A stretch of DNA of 64,000 nucleotides from Rhodocyclales bacterium GT-UBC (GTDB taxonomy: Bacteria > Pseudomonadota > Gammaproteobacteria > Burkholderiales > Rhodocyclaceae). Below the pieces are notes generated by a model. That model made no database searches. It saw only the letters and a list, made by a program, of their open reading frames with translations, and was not told the origin of the DNA. The position numbers and the translations under genes are program-made. The stretch covers positions 62,001 to 126,000 of the forward strand of contig QXPY01000009.1 in the NCBI GenBank assembly GCA_003583745.1. Direction: 5' to 3'. Positions 27,719 to 36,178 of the stretch are shown one piece after another. Numbering within the stretch: position 1 is the first letter of the stretch; each line of letters starts with the position of its first letter.

Positions 27719-30700
27719 ATGTTTGAACGCATCATCCGCCTCGCCATCGAACATCGTTGGCTGGTCTTATTGGCTGTACTCGGCATCGCCGGATTGGGGG
27801 TTTATAACTACCAGCGCCTGCCGATTGATGCCGTGCCCGACATCACGAATGTCCAAGTCCAGATCAACACTGCCGCACCTGGTTATTCACCTTTGGAGGT
27901 CGAGCAACGGGTGACCTATCCGGTCGAAACGGTGATGGCTGGCCTGCCTCATCTGGAACAAACGCGCTCACTGTCGCGTTATGGCTTGTCTCAGGTTACG
28001 GTGATCTTCAAGGATGGAACGGACATCTATTTTGCCCGCCAATTGGTCAATCAGCGGATCCAGGAAGCCAAAGAAAAGCTTCCTGAAGGGATATCCCCCG
28101 CCATGGGGCCAATCTCTACTGGGCTGGGTGAGATCTATCTTTGGACGGTAGAAGCAGAGGATGGCGCGAAAAAGCCGGACGGCACTCCTTATACGCCAAC
28201 GGATTTGCGCGAGATACAGGATTGGATCATCAAGCCGCAACTACGGAACGTTACTGGTGTTACGGAAATCAACTCGATTGGTGGCTTTGCCAAAGAGTAC
28301 CAGGTGGCACCCAGCCCCGAAAAGCTGGCCTCTTACGGGCTGACGCTTCAGGAAATGGTTGTTGCTATCGACCGTAACAATAGCAACGTCGGGGCCGGTT
28401 ATATCGAAAAGCGCGGAGAACAGTATTTAATTCGCGCGCCAGGCCAAGTGCGTAGCATCGAAGATATTCGAAACGTCATCCTTGGCAACGTCCAGGGGGT
28501 CCCAATCCGTATCCGCGACGTGGCGGAGGTCGGTATTGGTCGAGAACTGCGTACCGGAGCTGCTACCGATAACGGGCGTGAAGTTGTACTCGGCACAGTG
28601 TTTATGCTGATCGGTGAGAACAGTCGCACGGTATCACGGGCGGTCGACCAGAAAATGGCCGAAATTAACCGCAATCTGCCTGAGGGTATTAAGGCCGTGA
28701 CAGTCTATGACCGTACCGTCCTGGTGGACAAAGCGATTAACACCGTTAAGAAGAACCTTCTGGAAGGGGCGATTCTAGTCATCGTCATCCTCTTCCTGTT
28801 CCTCGGAAATATACGGGCGGCTGTCATTACCGCAATGGTGATTCCACTCGCTATGTTGTTTACCTTTTCGGGAATGGTGACTTACCAGATTAGTGCCAAC
28901 CTGATGAGTCTCGGTGCTCTCGACTTCGGAATCATCATCGATGGTGCAGTTGTCATTGTAGAAAACTGTGTTCGCCGTTTGGCCCATGCCCAGGCCCACC
29001 ACGGGCGACCGTTGACCCGGACAGAGCGCTTCCACGAAGTGTTTACAGCCTCAAAAGAGGCTCGCCGAGCGCTGCTATTTGGGCAGCTCATCATCATGAT
29101 TGTTTATTTGCCAATCTTCGCGCTGACCGGCGTTGAAGGGAAAATGTTCCACCCCATGGCCTTCACCGTGGTCGCAGCGCTTGTAGGTGCCATGATCCTC
29201 TCTGTCACCTTTATTCCTGCAGGAGTTGCGCTTTTCATCGGTGAAAAGGTGGATGAAAAAGAGAACTTCCTGATGCAGGCAGCCAAGCGCTGGTATGAGC
29301 CAGTTCTCGCTAGCGTCATGGCTAATAAGCCGGTAGTGCTGGTGTTTACCGTGGTTATGGTCCTTCTCTCGGGCTTAGTTGCTACACGGATGGGAAGTGA
29401 GTTCGTTCCGAGTCTGAATGAAGGCGATTTTGCGATTCAGGCGTTGCGTATTCCTGGAACCAGCCTTTCTCAGTCAGTTGCGATGCAGCAACAGGTGGAA
29501 AAGCAGCTCAAGGCGGAGTATCCAGAAATCGACCGGATTTTTGCGAGAACCGGAACGGCCGAAATTGCATCAGATCCGATGCCACCGAATATTTCGGATG
29601 GCTACATCATGTTGAAACCAGAATCGCAATGGCCAGAGCCACGCAAATCCCGGGACGAATTGCTGGCAGCAATCCAAAAAACGGTTGGAAAACTGCCGGG
29701 AAATACTTATGAGTTTTCTCAACCGATACAGTTGAGGTTCAATGAATTGATCTCAGGTGTCCGTAGCGATGTCGCCATCAAGATTTTTGGGGACGATATG
29801 GATGTAATGAACGACACCGCCAGCAAAATTTCTACTGTATTGGAAAAAATTCCGGGTGCATCCGAGGTCAAAATTGAGCAGACGACAGGCTTGCCTATGC
29901 TGACCGTCAATATTGACCGAGAGAAAACGGCACGCTATGGACTCAATATTGGTGACGTCCAGGATGCAATTTCGACTGCAATTGGTGGTCGAGAAGCAGG
30001 AACCATGTTTGAAGGTGACCGACGCTTCGATATTGTCGTGCGATTGCCAGATAACCTTCGATCAGATCTCGAATCCCTAAAGCGGTTGCCGATAGCTTTG
30101 CCGAAGGGAGCTTCAGCAGGCAATGGTCTTGATGCGCGGACGACCTATATTCCCTTGGGGGAAGTCGCCAGTCTTGAGATTGCACCAGGTCCAAACCAAG
30201 TCAGTCGGGAAAATGGTAAGCGTCGCATCGTAGTCAGTGCCAATGTCCGGGGACGAGATATCGGTTCCTTTGTTGGCGAAGCTCAGAGCCGTCTAGCGGA
30301 GGTCAAGATCCCAAGCGGCTATTGGACGGCCTGGGGCGGAACCTTCGAACAACTGGAGTCGGCCTCGAATCGCCTCAAGATAGTGGTGCCCGTGGCGTTG
30401 CTGTTGGTATTCACGCTGCTGTTCGCTATGTTTGGGAACGTCAAGGATGGACTGCTGGTCTTTACTGGTATTCCATTTGCACTGACGGGTGGTGTAGTCG
30501 CCCTCTGGCTCCGGGATATTCCGCTCTCAATCTCGGCAGGTATCGGCTTTATCGCCTTGTCCGGCGTGGCGGTGCTGAATGGCCTGGTGATGATTTCGTT
30601 CATCCGTAATTTACGTGAAGAAGGGCGCTCTCTGGATGATGCCATTCACGAAGGGGCGCTGACTCGACTTCGTCCTGTGCTAATGACGGCATTGGTTGCC

Positions 30701-30904
30701 TCGCTCGGTTTTGTCCCTATGGCCATTGCGACAGGTACCGGCGCGGAAGTCCAGCGCCCGCTGGCTACAGTGGTGATTGGTGGAATCCTGTCCTCTACTG
30801 CGCTGACGCTTCTCGTGTTGCCGCTTCTATATCGCCTTGCTCACGGCAAAGATGCCGAAGAGGAAGACTTCACTAAATCAGCAGACCGGCCATCTGAGGC
30901 TTAA
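27719..30904 (+). CDS. czcA: Heavy-metal RND efflux pump CzcA
   Basis: 1061 residues with 12 membrane helices and two large periplasmic loops. TM4 carries DFGIIIDGAVVIVEN (about residues 402-416), the HME1 signature of Co/Zn/Cd pumps, as opposed to the Cu/Ag version. The N-terminus MFERIIRLAIEHRWLVLL and the terminal region are intact. It uses the proton gradient to expel divalent cations through CzcB and CzcC. The ATG at 27719 follows GGTGAGGG. It is the last gene of czcCBA. Confidence 0.95.
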   Translation: MFERIIRLAIEHRWLVLLAVLGIAGLGVYNYQRLPIDAVPDITNVQVQINTAAPGYSPLEVEQRVTYPVETVMAGLPHLEQTRSLSRYGLSQVTVIFKDGTDIYFARQLVNQRIQEAKEKLPEGISPAMGPISTGLGEIYLWTVEAEDGAKKPDGTPYTPTDLREIQDWIIKPQLRNVTGVTEINSIGGFAKEYQVAPSPEKLASYGLTLQEMVVAIDRNNSNVGAGYIEKRGEQYLIRAPGQVRSIEDIRNVILGNVQGVPIRIRDVAEVGIGRELRTGAATDNGREVVLGTVFMLIGENSRTVSRAVDQKMAEINRNLPEGIKAVTVYDRTVLVDKAINTVKKNLLEGAILVIVILFLFLGNIRAAVITAMVIPLAMLFTFSGMVTYQISANLMSLGALDFGIIIDGAVVIVENCVRRLAHAQAHHGRPLTRTERFHEVFTASKEARRALLFGQLIIMIVYLPIFALTGVEGKMFHPMAFTVVAALVGAMILSVTFIPAGVALFIGEKVDEKENFLMQAAKRWYEPVLASVMANKPVVLVFTVVMVLLSGLVATRMGSEFVPSLNEGDFAIQALRIPGTSLSQSVAMQQQVEKQLKAEYPEIDRIFARTGTAEIASDPMPPNISDGYIMLKPESQWPEPRKSRDELLAAIQKTVGKLPGNTYEFSQPIQLRFNELISGVRSDVAIKIFGDDMDVMNDTASKISTVLEKIPGASEVKIEQTTGLPMLTVNIDREKTARYGLNIGDVQDAISTAIGGREAGTMFEGDRRFDIVVRLPDNLRSDLESLKRLPIALPKGASAGNGLDARTTYIPLGEVASLEIAPGPNQVSRENGKRRIVVSANVRGRDIGSFVGEAQSRLAEVKIPSGYWTAWGGTFEQLESASNRLKIVVPVALLLVFTLLFAMFGNVKDGLLVFTGIPFALTGGVVALWLRDIPLSISAGIGFIALSGVAVLNGLVMISFIRNLREEGRSLDDAIHEGALTRLRPVLMTALVASLGFVPMAIATGTGAEVQRPLATVVIGGILSSTALTLLVLPLLYRLAHGKDAEEEDFTKSADRPSEA

Positions 30905-30990
30905 CGCTTTCAATTCGTGACCGGGGGTTTACGCCAGATGCGGCAAAAACTGTCGGTCACTCTTTGACTCACTCACCTACGGAGGTTGAT

Positions 30991-31293
30991 ATGGGGTTCT
31001 TTGAAAAACTATTGCGCGGAGCCGCCAGCTCGCATGGCGGAGGTCATCATGGACGTGACCGGACCAGTCATCACGGCTGGGGGAACAGTTACCCCTCAAA
31101 TTCAGCGCCCCCCACCCATAGCACTACCGGTGGCCCCTCATGTCCGAAGTGCGGATTTGCGACTAACCCAGGGGGACGCTACTGCGCCCAATGTGGCACA
31201 GCCTTGGTGCCCGGCAATTGTGTGGACTGCAACGCAAACCTCGCCCCGGGTACTAAGTTTTGCCCGAATTGTGGCAAGTCGCAGCAGTCCTGA
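30991..31293 (+). CDS. Small double zinc-ribbon protein with His-rich N-terminus
   Basis: 100 residues. The N-terminus MGFFEKLLRG is followed by SSHGGGHHGRDRTSHHGWG. Two CxxC...CxxC zinc ribbons follow (CPKCGFATNPGGRYCAQCG and CVDCNANLAPGTKFCPNCG, about residues 51-97). Proteins of this type occur in czc clusters; a role as zinc-binding buffer or adaptor is inferred. The ATG at 30991 has GGAGG at 30980-30984, making the ATG nine codons further upstream unlikely. Cytoplasmic. Confidence 0.8.
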   Translation: MGFFEKLLRGAASSHGGGHHGRDRTSHHGWGNSYPSNSAPPTHSTTGGPSCPKCGFATNPGGRYCAQCGTALVPGNCVDCNANLAPGTKFCPNCGKSQQS

Positions 31294-31313
31294 ATTGATG
31301 TGCGGCGCTTCTC

Positions 31314-31532
31314 ATGGTTAAGCATTTGATTCATAGCCACCTCGATTTTCAACTCCTCCTGCTCTCTTTTGGGCTGGTGCTGACTTTCTTGGTGCTTTAC
31401 GTATGGTTTTGCTGGCGGGAAGAGCGGCGCCAAAAGACACCAAAGTATTCAAAAAACCTTCAGTTACGACTCCTGGCGATGAGGCAAAAATTGAAGCACC
31501 GCCACCACAACGATAAAGGGCGGGTCGCATGA
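31314..31532 (+). CDS. Small single-pass membrane protein preceding czcD
   Basis: 72 residues: one membrane helix (FQLLLLSFGLVLTFLVLYVWF, about 12-32) and a basic cytoplasmic tail ending KLKHRHHNDKGRVA. Its stop overlaps the czcD start by four bases, so it is translationally coupled. Family not recognised; a role tied to the CDF transporter is likely from coupling only. Confidence 0.65.
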   Translation: MVKHLIHSHLDFQLLLLSFGLVLTFLVLYVWFCWREERRQKTPKYSKNLQLRLLAMRQKLKHRHHNDKGRVA

Positions 31533-32461
31533 GTAAAAGCCACACACACGGTATCCCGAGCGCTGATAATGAGCGCGCCCTGCGCTTTGCATTGGCTCTG
31601 ACGGGATGCTTTCTAATTGCCGAGGTTATTGGCGGCGTGTTGACTGGCAGTTTGGCCCTCATTTCGGATGCCGCTCACATGCTTACCGATACTGCCGCGC
31701 TAGCTATCGCATTGGCGGCCATTCGTGTTGCCCGTCGCCCGGCCGATCGTCGTCGAACCTACGGTTACCACCGCTTTGAGATTCTGGCGGCAGCCTTCAA
31801 TGCCTTGTTGCTGTTTGCTGTAGCGCTTTACATCCTGGTTGAGGCTTACCAGCGGCTTACCTCTCCGCCCGAAATTCAATCGGTTGGGATGCTCGTGATC
31901 GCCAGTATCGGTCTCGTCGTCAATCTGATCAGCATCCGTCTGCTGAGAGAAGGTCAGTCAGATAGTCTCAACGTAAAGGGGGCCTATCTCGAAGTGTGGA
32001 GCGACCTTCTTGGGTCAATCGGCGTGATCGTGGGTGCAGTGGTGATACAGCTAACAGGCTGGTCATGGGTAGATCCGCTTGTGGCAGTAGCCATTGGCCT
32101 CTGGGTTTTGCCACGCACCTGGATCTTACTGAAGGACAGTCTGAACATCCTGCTCGAAGGCGTACCCGAGGGCATCGACTTAGGTGAGGTGGAGCAGGCC
32201 ATGCTGGCCGTGCCAGGCGTGCTCGGCGTCCATGACCTGCATCTCTGGGCGCTAACGACCGGCAAGTCCAGCCTGACCGCGCATGTGGTTTACGACCAGA
32301 TCTACTCCCCTGAGAAAGATTTGATGCCCGCCTTACAGACGGTGTTGGCCAACCGCTTCAAGGTAGTCCACACGACGCTGCAATGCGAAATAGAACCCTG
32401 TGAACACCAACAGGAAGGTTGCAGCTACGTCGTCAGCACACCCGTGCGCAACGATAACTGA
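31529..32461 (+). CDS. czcD: Cation diffusion facilitator CzcD
   Basis: 310-residue CDF transporter. The first helices contain SDAAHMLTDTAALAIAL, with the HxxxD half of the zinc site, and YGYHRFEILAAAFNALLL. The second site lies in the helix around SDLLGSIGVIVGAV, and the C-terminal cytoplasmic domain contains VHDLHLWAL. It exports Zn2+/Cd2+/Co2+ from cytoplasm to periplasm by proton antiport, complementing CzcCBA. Its start overlaps the preceding small membrane protein gene. Confidence 0.93.
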   Translation: MSKSHTHGIPSADNERALRFALALTGCFLIAEVIGGVLTGSLALISDAAHMLTDTAALAIALAAIRVARRPADRRRTYGYHRFEILAAAFNALLLFAVALYILVEAYQRLTSPPEIQSVGMLVIASIGLVVNLISIRLLREGQSDSLNVKGAYLEVWSDLLGSIGVIVGAVVIQLTGWSWVDPLVAVAIGLWVLPRTWILLKDSLNILLEGVPEGIDLGEVEQAMLAVPGVLGVHDLHLWALTTGKSSLTAHVVYDQIYSPEKDLMPALQTVLANRFKVVHTTLQCEIEPCEHQQEGCSYVVSTPVRNDN

Positions 32462-32501
32462 AATTTTCATTAACCGATTTATCAACAGACATGGAGCTCT
32501 C

Positions 32502-32585
32502 ATGAAACTTTTCACTGCTCTTTCCGTTTTAATCTTTACGTCCCTCGTCAATCTGGCATCCGCCGGAGACGACCATACCCCTTAG
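32502..32585 (+). pseudogene. Truncated metal-resistance secreted protein (signal peptide only)
   Basis: ATG at 32502 opens MKLFTALSVLIFTSLVNLAS followed by AGDDHTP and a stop. It is an intact signal peptide with only a few mature residues ending in a His-containing tip. It looks like the start of a small periplasmic metal-resistance protein broken near 32580, where the metal cluster ends and unrelated sequence begins. Too short to be functional unless it is a leader. Confidence 0.5.
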
Positions 32586-32639
32586 GAAATAGGACACAGC
32601 CAATAGCTCCCGCGGCCGCCTTTCATCCAACGAGTTTCT

Positions 32640-33269
32640 ATGTCTGAGATTTCAGCTTTGTTCCCGGTAAGGGTGGGGTGGGATATTGGAAATCCAGCGC
32701 CTCGCATCGCCGATGCAGGTGAAACTCAAAGCTCGGCAACATTTTCTAGCATCCTTGAAAGCGCCGTCGCACGTTCGGCGGCTGCCAATGTTGCTCCAAG
32801 CGACAATCTCGACCCCTCCGGGAAATTGACTCTTGGCAAAACCCATACATCTCACTTACCAGCGAACGAGAACGGCTTAGGCAAGAAAAACGAGGATTTC
32901 CAACAAAAAATGCTTGGTATAAGAGCCTATAGGCAGCAAGTTCTTGCGTCCAATATCGCCAACGCTGACACCCCTGGCTACAAAGCGATGGATATTGATA
33001 TTACTGAGGCCGCAGATGGCGAGCGATCTCCGCCTCTTCAATTAAATGCCTCTTCGGCGGGGCATTTGAAGGGCAATCCATATTGGCAGTCGCCACCCGC
33101 AAGCCTGAAATACCATGTTCCCACTCAGACTGCGGCTGACGGCAATACCGTTGAAATGGATGTTGAGCGTCAGAAATTCGCAGAGAATTCATTGATGTAT
33201 CAATTCTCCGTTGATCGGGTTGGTGGTGAGTTCAAGGACATGAAAGAGCTATTTCAATCACTGAAATAG
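32640..33269 (+). CDS. flgB: Orphan flagellar rod protein FlgB homologue with N-terminal extension
   Basis: 209 residues. From about residue 90 the sequence is FlgB-like: LGIRAYRQQVLASNIANADT followed by PGYKAMDIDI. The C-terminal helix (VEMDVERQKFAENSLMYQFS) is the D0-domain partner. The first ~80 residues are a polar extension not expected in FlgB (usually ~130-140 residues). FlgB forms the proximal rod of the flagellar basal body. No other flagellar gene is present, and it lies between metal resistance and AT-rich sequence. Whether it works in a flagellum or has another role is unclear. Confidence 0.75.
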   Translation: MSEISALFPVRVGWDIGNPAPRIADAGETQSSATFSSILESAVARSAAANVAPSDNLDPSGKLTLGKTHTSHLPANENGLGKKNEDFQQKMLGIRAYRQQVLASNIANADTPGYKAMDIDITEAADGERSPPLQLNASSAGHLKGNPYWQSPPASLKYHVPTQTAADGNTVEMDVERQKFAENSLMYQFSVDRVGGEFKDMKELFQSLK

Positions 33270-33603
33270 CATGGGGAGTTTTTGTTTGTAGTTCTCGTTT
33301 TATTTTTTCTGATTTGGTGATTTGAAATTTGATTATCCAAAGCACGATTCCGGCGATGGAAATAATATTGATATATATATGTAGATCAACAATAAGTGGT
33401 TGAAAATTATTTGTAATGTATCTGTTTAATATCGATTGATATTTTGATGAATTTTGTGATTTGAAAGGACTGTTGGTGCTTTTGATTAATTAAATTCACC
33501 ACTGACTTAGATTTTTTTGCTGATGCTTGCTATTAGATTTATGGATTCAGAACGCCACAATTAATAATTTCAGGTAAAGATATGCGTATATTTAGGATTT
33601 TGT
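33270..33603. other. AT-rich non-coding stretch
   Basis: Strongly AT-rich sequence, with ATATATATA near 33370, after the flgB-like gene. No ribosome site with a credible frame, hairpin terminator or RNA gene is recognised. Confidence 0.6.
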
Positions 33604-33729
33604 ATGAAAAGAAATGGAAAATTGTATAGAAAAGTTGTTTTAGATATATTGAGAGCAAATAACCCGAAATGTGTTATTGATATTGCATGCGGAGGTGGGT
33701 GGTTAGGAAAAGAGTTAAGCTGCAGTTGA
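33604..33729 (+). pseudogene. Methyltransferase N-terminal fragment cut by the IS3-family element
   Basis: ATG at 33604 gives 41 residues, MKRNGKLYRKVVLDILRANN then a VIDIACGGGWLGKEL motif that resembles SAM-binding motif I of class I methyltransferases. It stops at a TGA formed by the first bases of the insertion element (33727). Base composition is far more AT-rich than the rest of the island. No matching C-terminal part is seen beyond the element, so sequence was lost. Confidence 0.6.
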
Positions 33730-33744
33730 ATCGCCCCGGCTTTT

Positions 33745-34587
33745 CTAGACACTCCGTAGCCGGTTGAAATACTGATTTTCGAACTCTACCGGAGAAACGT
33801 CGTTTGCATAGCCATGGCGACGTTTCGGGTTATAGAACATCTCGATGTAATTGAAGACATCCCGGCGAGCTTCCTCGCGGTCGAGATAGGTTTTGCGGCG
33901 GATTCGCTCCCGTTTGAGTAGCTGGAAGAAACTCTCGGCGACAGCGTTGTCATAGCAATTTCCCCGTCGGCTCATGCTGGCCACCAGACCATGGGCTTTC
34001 AGAAAGGCTTGCCAGTCGTGGCTGCTGTACTGGCATCCCTGGTCCGAATGGACGATCACGGGCGCCGTGGGATTTCGCCGCCAGACCGCCATCAACAAGG
34101 CATTGATCGCCAGCTCGCTATCGATCCGCGAGCGCATCGACCACCCGATTACCTGACGCGAGAACAGGTCCAGTACCACCGCCAGATACAGCCAGCCTTC
34201 GTGGGTTCGGATATAGGTGATATCTGTCACCCAAACCCGGTTGGGCGCTTCGACATCGAATTTCTGCTCCAGCTGATTCTCAGCCACGACCGCCGGCTTG
34301 CCGTAGCGGCCGGCCCGACGACGGTAGCCCACCTGTGCCCGTAGTCCTTCCTGCCTCATCAGACGATAAACCCGATGTTTGCCGCAGCGCTCGCCTAGAT
34401 CACGCAGGTCATGCGCAATCTTGCGATAACCATAGACGCCACCGCTCTCCAGCCAGGATTGCTTGATCAGCCCAAGTAGCCGTTGATCATCCTGCTGGCG
34501 AAGCGACGCGGGTTCCGACTTCCAGGCGTAATAGCCACTTGGATGGACGGCCATGACATGGCAGAGCCGGCGCACCGGGTACTGCAT
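33745..34587 (-). CDS. IS3-family transposase OrfB (DDE integrase catalytic part)
   Basis: 280 residues with an HTH_21-like start (MAVHPSGYYAW), then an rve integrase core: WVTDITYI with the first Asp, VIVHSDQGCQYSS with the second, and NAVAESFFQLLKRE with the Glu, ending in the YNPKRRHG motif. All three catalytic residues are present. The -1 frame is open back to the A6G site in orfA, so it can be made as an OrfAB fusion. Confidence 0.93.
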   Translation of the reverse strand: MQYPVRRLCHVMAVHPSGYYAWKSEPASLRQQDDQRLLGLIKQSWLESGGVYGYRKIAHDLRDLGERCGKHRVYRLMRQEGLRAQVGYRRRAGRYGKPAVVAENQLEQKFDVEAPNRVWVTDITYIRTHEGWLYLAVVLDLFSRQVIGWSMRSRIDSELAINALLMAVWRRNPTAPVIVHSDQGCQYSSHDWQAFLKAHGLVASMSRRGNCYDNAVAESFFQLLKRERIRRKTYLDREEARRDVFNYIEMFYNPKRRHGYANDVSPVEFENQYFNRLRSV

Positions 34588-34613
34588 TTCGTGCGCCTGG
34601 ATGAACGCGTACC

Positions 34614-34892
34614 TTACCGGGACTCTTTGGCAAAGTACGCTGCCGCCTTTTTTAGGATGTCGCGCTCCTCGCTGACTCGCTTCAACTCCGCCTTCAGGCG
34701 CCGGATCTCCGCAGACTGGCCCTGCAATTCGTTCCGCTCGGCCGGTGGGAGGCTATAGCGTTTCAGCCATTCATACAGGCTGTGTTGCGAAACACAGATC
34801 CGGCTCGCCACCTCGGCGACTGGATGCCCTCTTTCCGTGACTTGCTTGACCGCCTCGATCCTGAATTCTTCCGGATAACGCTTGCTGCTCAT
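34614..34892 (-). CDS. IS3-family transposase OrfA with -1 frameshift site
   Basis: 92 residues: an HTH_Tnp_1 domain (MSSKRYPEEFRIEAVKQVTE) and a leucine-zipper-like coiled coil (LQGQSAEIRRLKAELKRVSE). Near its end the coding strand reads CTAAAAAAG (AAAAAAG at 34647-34653), a classic slippery site. A -1 shift there continues through KKGGSVLCQRV into OrfB without a stop. This is the standard route to the active IS3 OrfAB transposase. Confidence 0.92.
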   Translation of the reverse strand: MSSKRYPEEFRIEAVKQVTERGHPVAEVASRICVSQHSLYEWLKRYSLPPAERNELQGQSAEIRRLKAELKRVSEERDILKKAAAYFAKESR

Positions 34893-34952
34893 GACTTCTC
34901 CCTTTGCCTAAGTTTAAGGCTTCGGAGCGTCTACTGGTTCCGGGGCGATTCA

Positions 34953-35668
34953 CCGTTCCGAGGTCTCAAAAGGTGGATGAGGCCCTGGCTTAGCTTGCGC
35001 AGCCGACAATCCGGCAGATAACACTAACAGCAAAGGTAAATGCCTAATTATTGGGCAATGCATGTAGATCCCCATCCTCTCAGTAACTTGCCGATAGTCC
35101 CCTGTGCTAACTCACAAGCTTATCCACAGATTCCGGGGATAAACGATCTATATAAAAGCAAGGATTGCTTATGGGCATTGCCAGAACATCGATTCGCAAC
35201 GCCAACTTAGAAACCAGCTTTTCCGAGTTTGCGAAACCCAAAAATTGAATCTTAAAAGGGTCCAGGTCTAGCACTTCTCGAAGTGTTAGCGAGGGGAGGC
35301 TATCCAACAAAAAAGCGATGTAACCCATTGAATCGATGACGTTGTATATCTTGACGTCATCTATGTGGTTTTCCAGTTTTGGCCTATATTTGACGCATCA
35401 AACGTGCGGCACTTGCAGTCTTCCATTCTGACGCAACGACCACACTCAGATCTGGCCCACCTCGATGGTTTAAAAATCCTTCGAGTGTTCGATGACACAA
35501 GGCAACAAACGAGAAGTGGAAAAATGATGCGCAACGATCAGTACGAGCCTCTATGCGACGGTTGTCACAGGCATGGCGCTACTTGGGAGTGGTGGTAATG
35601 GCATTGCAGATCGTGCTCTTGATGAGCCCAGAAACGCTAAGACTGTTGTCGATTTATGCGGCTATACA
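34953..35668. other. Stretch without a supported gene between the IS and the repeat-bracketed cassette
   Basis: Contains the first 30-bp repeat (35113-35142). A 73-codon minus frame over 35107-35328 and a 77-codon plus frame over 35365-35598 exist but have no recognisable domain or good ribosome site. The latter ends CDGCHRHGATWEWW with a CxxC and could be a fragment. It is treated as non-coding. Confidence 0.5.
35113..35142. repeat. 30-bp repeat, copy 1 (imperfect inverted repeat)
   Basis: CACAAGCTTATCC...GGGATAA, nearly identical to 37596-37625 (differences confined to the centre). The arms TTATCC/GGATAA pair, and TTATCCACA in this copy matches a DnaA-box consensus. The two copies face the same way and bracket 2.45 kb containing three genes. 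Confidence 0.75.
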
Positions 35669-36178
35669 ATGAATCTCATACTCCAAGAGCGCTTATTCCG
35701 ATCCTACCCCCTCTTCTATCGCAAAGCCGGTGACGAACTAAGCGAGTGCCCTATTGATTGTTGGGGCATCGAGGTCGCTGATGGCTGGTTCGAGCTTCTT
35801 GATCGTCTTTCAGCAAAACTTGAATTGGCGATCACTGATCTGGTTGCGGGTGGTCTTCCGCTTGATGAGTGTCCTCGTGCGGCTCAAATCAAACAAAAAT
35901 TTGGTCAGTTGCAAGTCCATATTGATTACATGGATAAGCTGCCGAATAGTATCGATAGCGACCTTTCATTAGCCGAACAAGTTGCAAATGAAACCTGCGA
36001 AAAATGCGGCAAACCGGGAACGGTGAGACGAACAAATTGGATACATGTCGCTTGTGACCAGTGCGAGCAAAGGAGATTGGAAGGAGCGGACAACGGCCAT
36101 GTTTCTAAGACCGAACTAGATCACCATTTTCGCGCCCTGACGGCCTTATTGGAGAATCGCTCGAAGGGCGGGCAATGA
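35669..36178 (+). CDS. Hypothetical protein with C-terminal zinc-finger-like cysteines
   Basis: 169 residues from the ATG at 35669 (MNLILQERLFRSYPLFYRKA). The middle holds WGIEVADGWFELLDRLSAKL and IKQKFGQLQVHIDYM. The C-terminal part has CEKCGKPG...CDQC, a likely zinc site. The GDGWF-like core resembles small uncharacterised cytoplasmic proteins in mobile regions; no function is known. An in-frame start at 35573 would add 32 residues, so the start is uncertain. It overlaps the next gene by four bases. Confidence 0.6.
   Translation: MNLILQERLFRSYPLFYRKAGDELSECPIDCWGIEVADGWFELLDRLSAKLELAITDLVAGGLPLDECPRAAQIKQKFGQLQVHIDYMDKLPNSIDSDLSLAEQVANETCEKCGKPGTVRRTNWIHVACDQCEQRRLEGADNGHVSKTELDHHFRALTALLENRSKGGQ

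Larger units (their letters stand above)
33727..34952 (-). mobile_element. IS3-family insertion sequence (1226 bp)
   Basis: The ends are TGAATCGCCCCGG (33727-33739) and CCGGGGCGATTCA (34940-34952), extending as an imperfect inverted repeat of about 35 bases including AGAC(A/G)CTCCG. It encodes OrfA and OrfB on the minus strand in the usual IS3 arrangement. The bases next to the ends (AGT left, CCG right) do not form a direct repeat, so it either moved atypically or took part in a deletion after insertion. Confidence 0.92.

Noticed and set aside
33745..34892. Treating the IS3 OrfA/OrfB split as a disabling frameshift
   Set aside because: The A6G slippery site and open -1 frame show a programmed frameshift normal for IS3.
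35107..35328. 73-codon minus-strand frame
   Set aside because: No ribosome site or domain, and its end is made of the 30-bp palindromic repeat.
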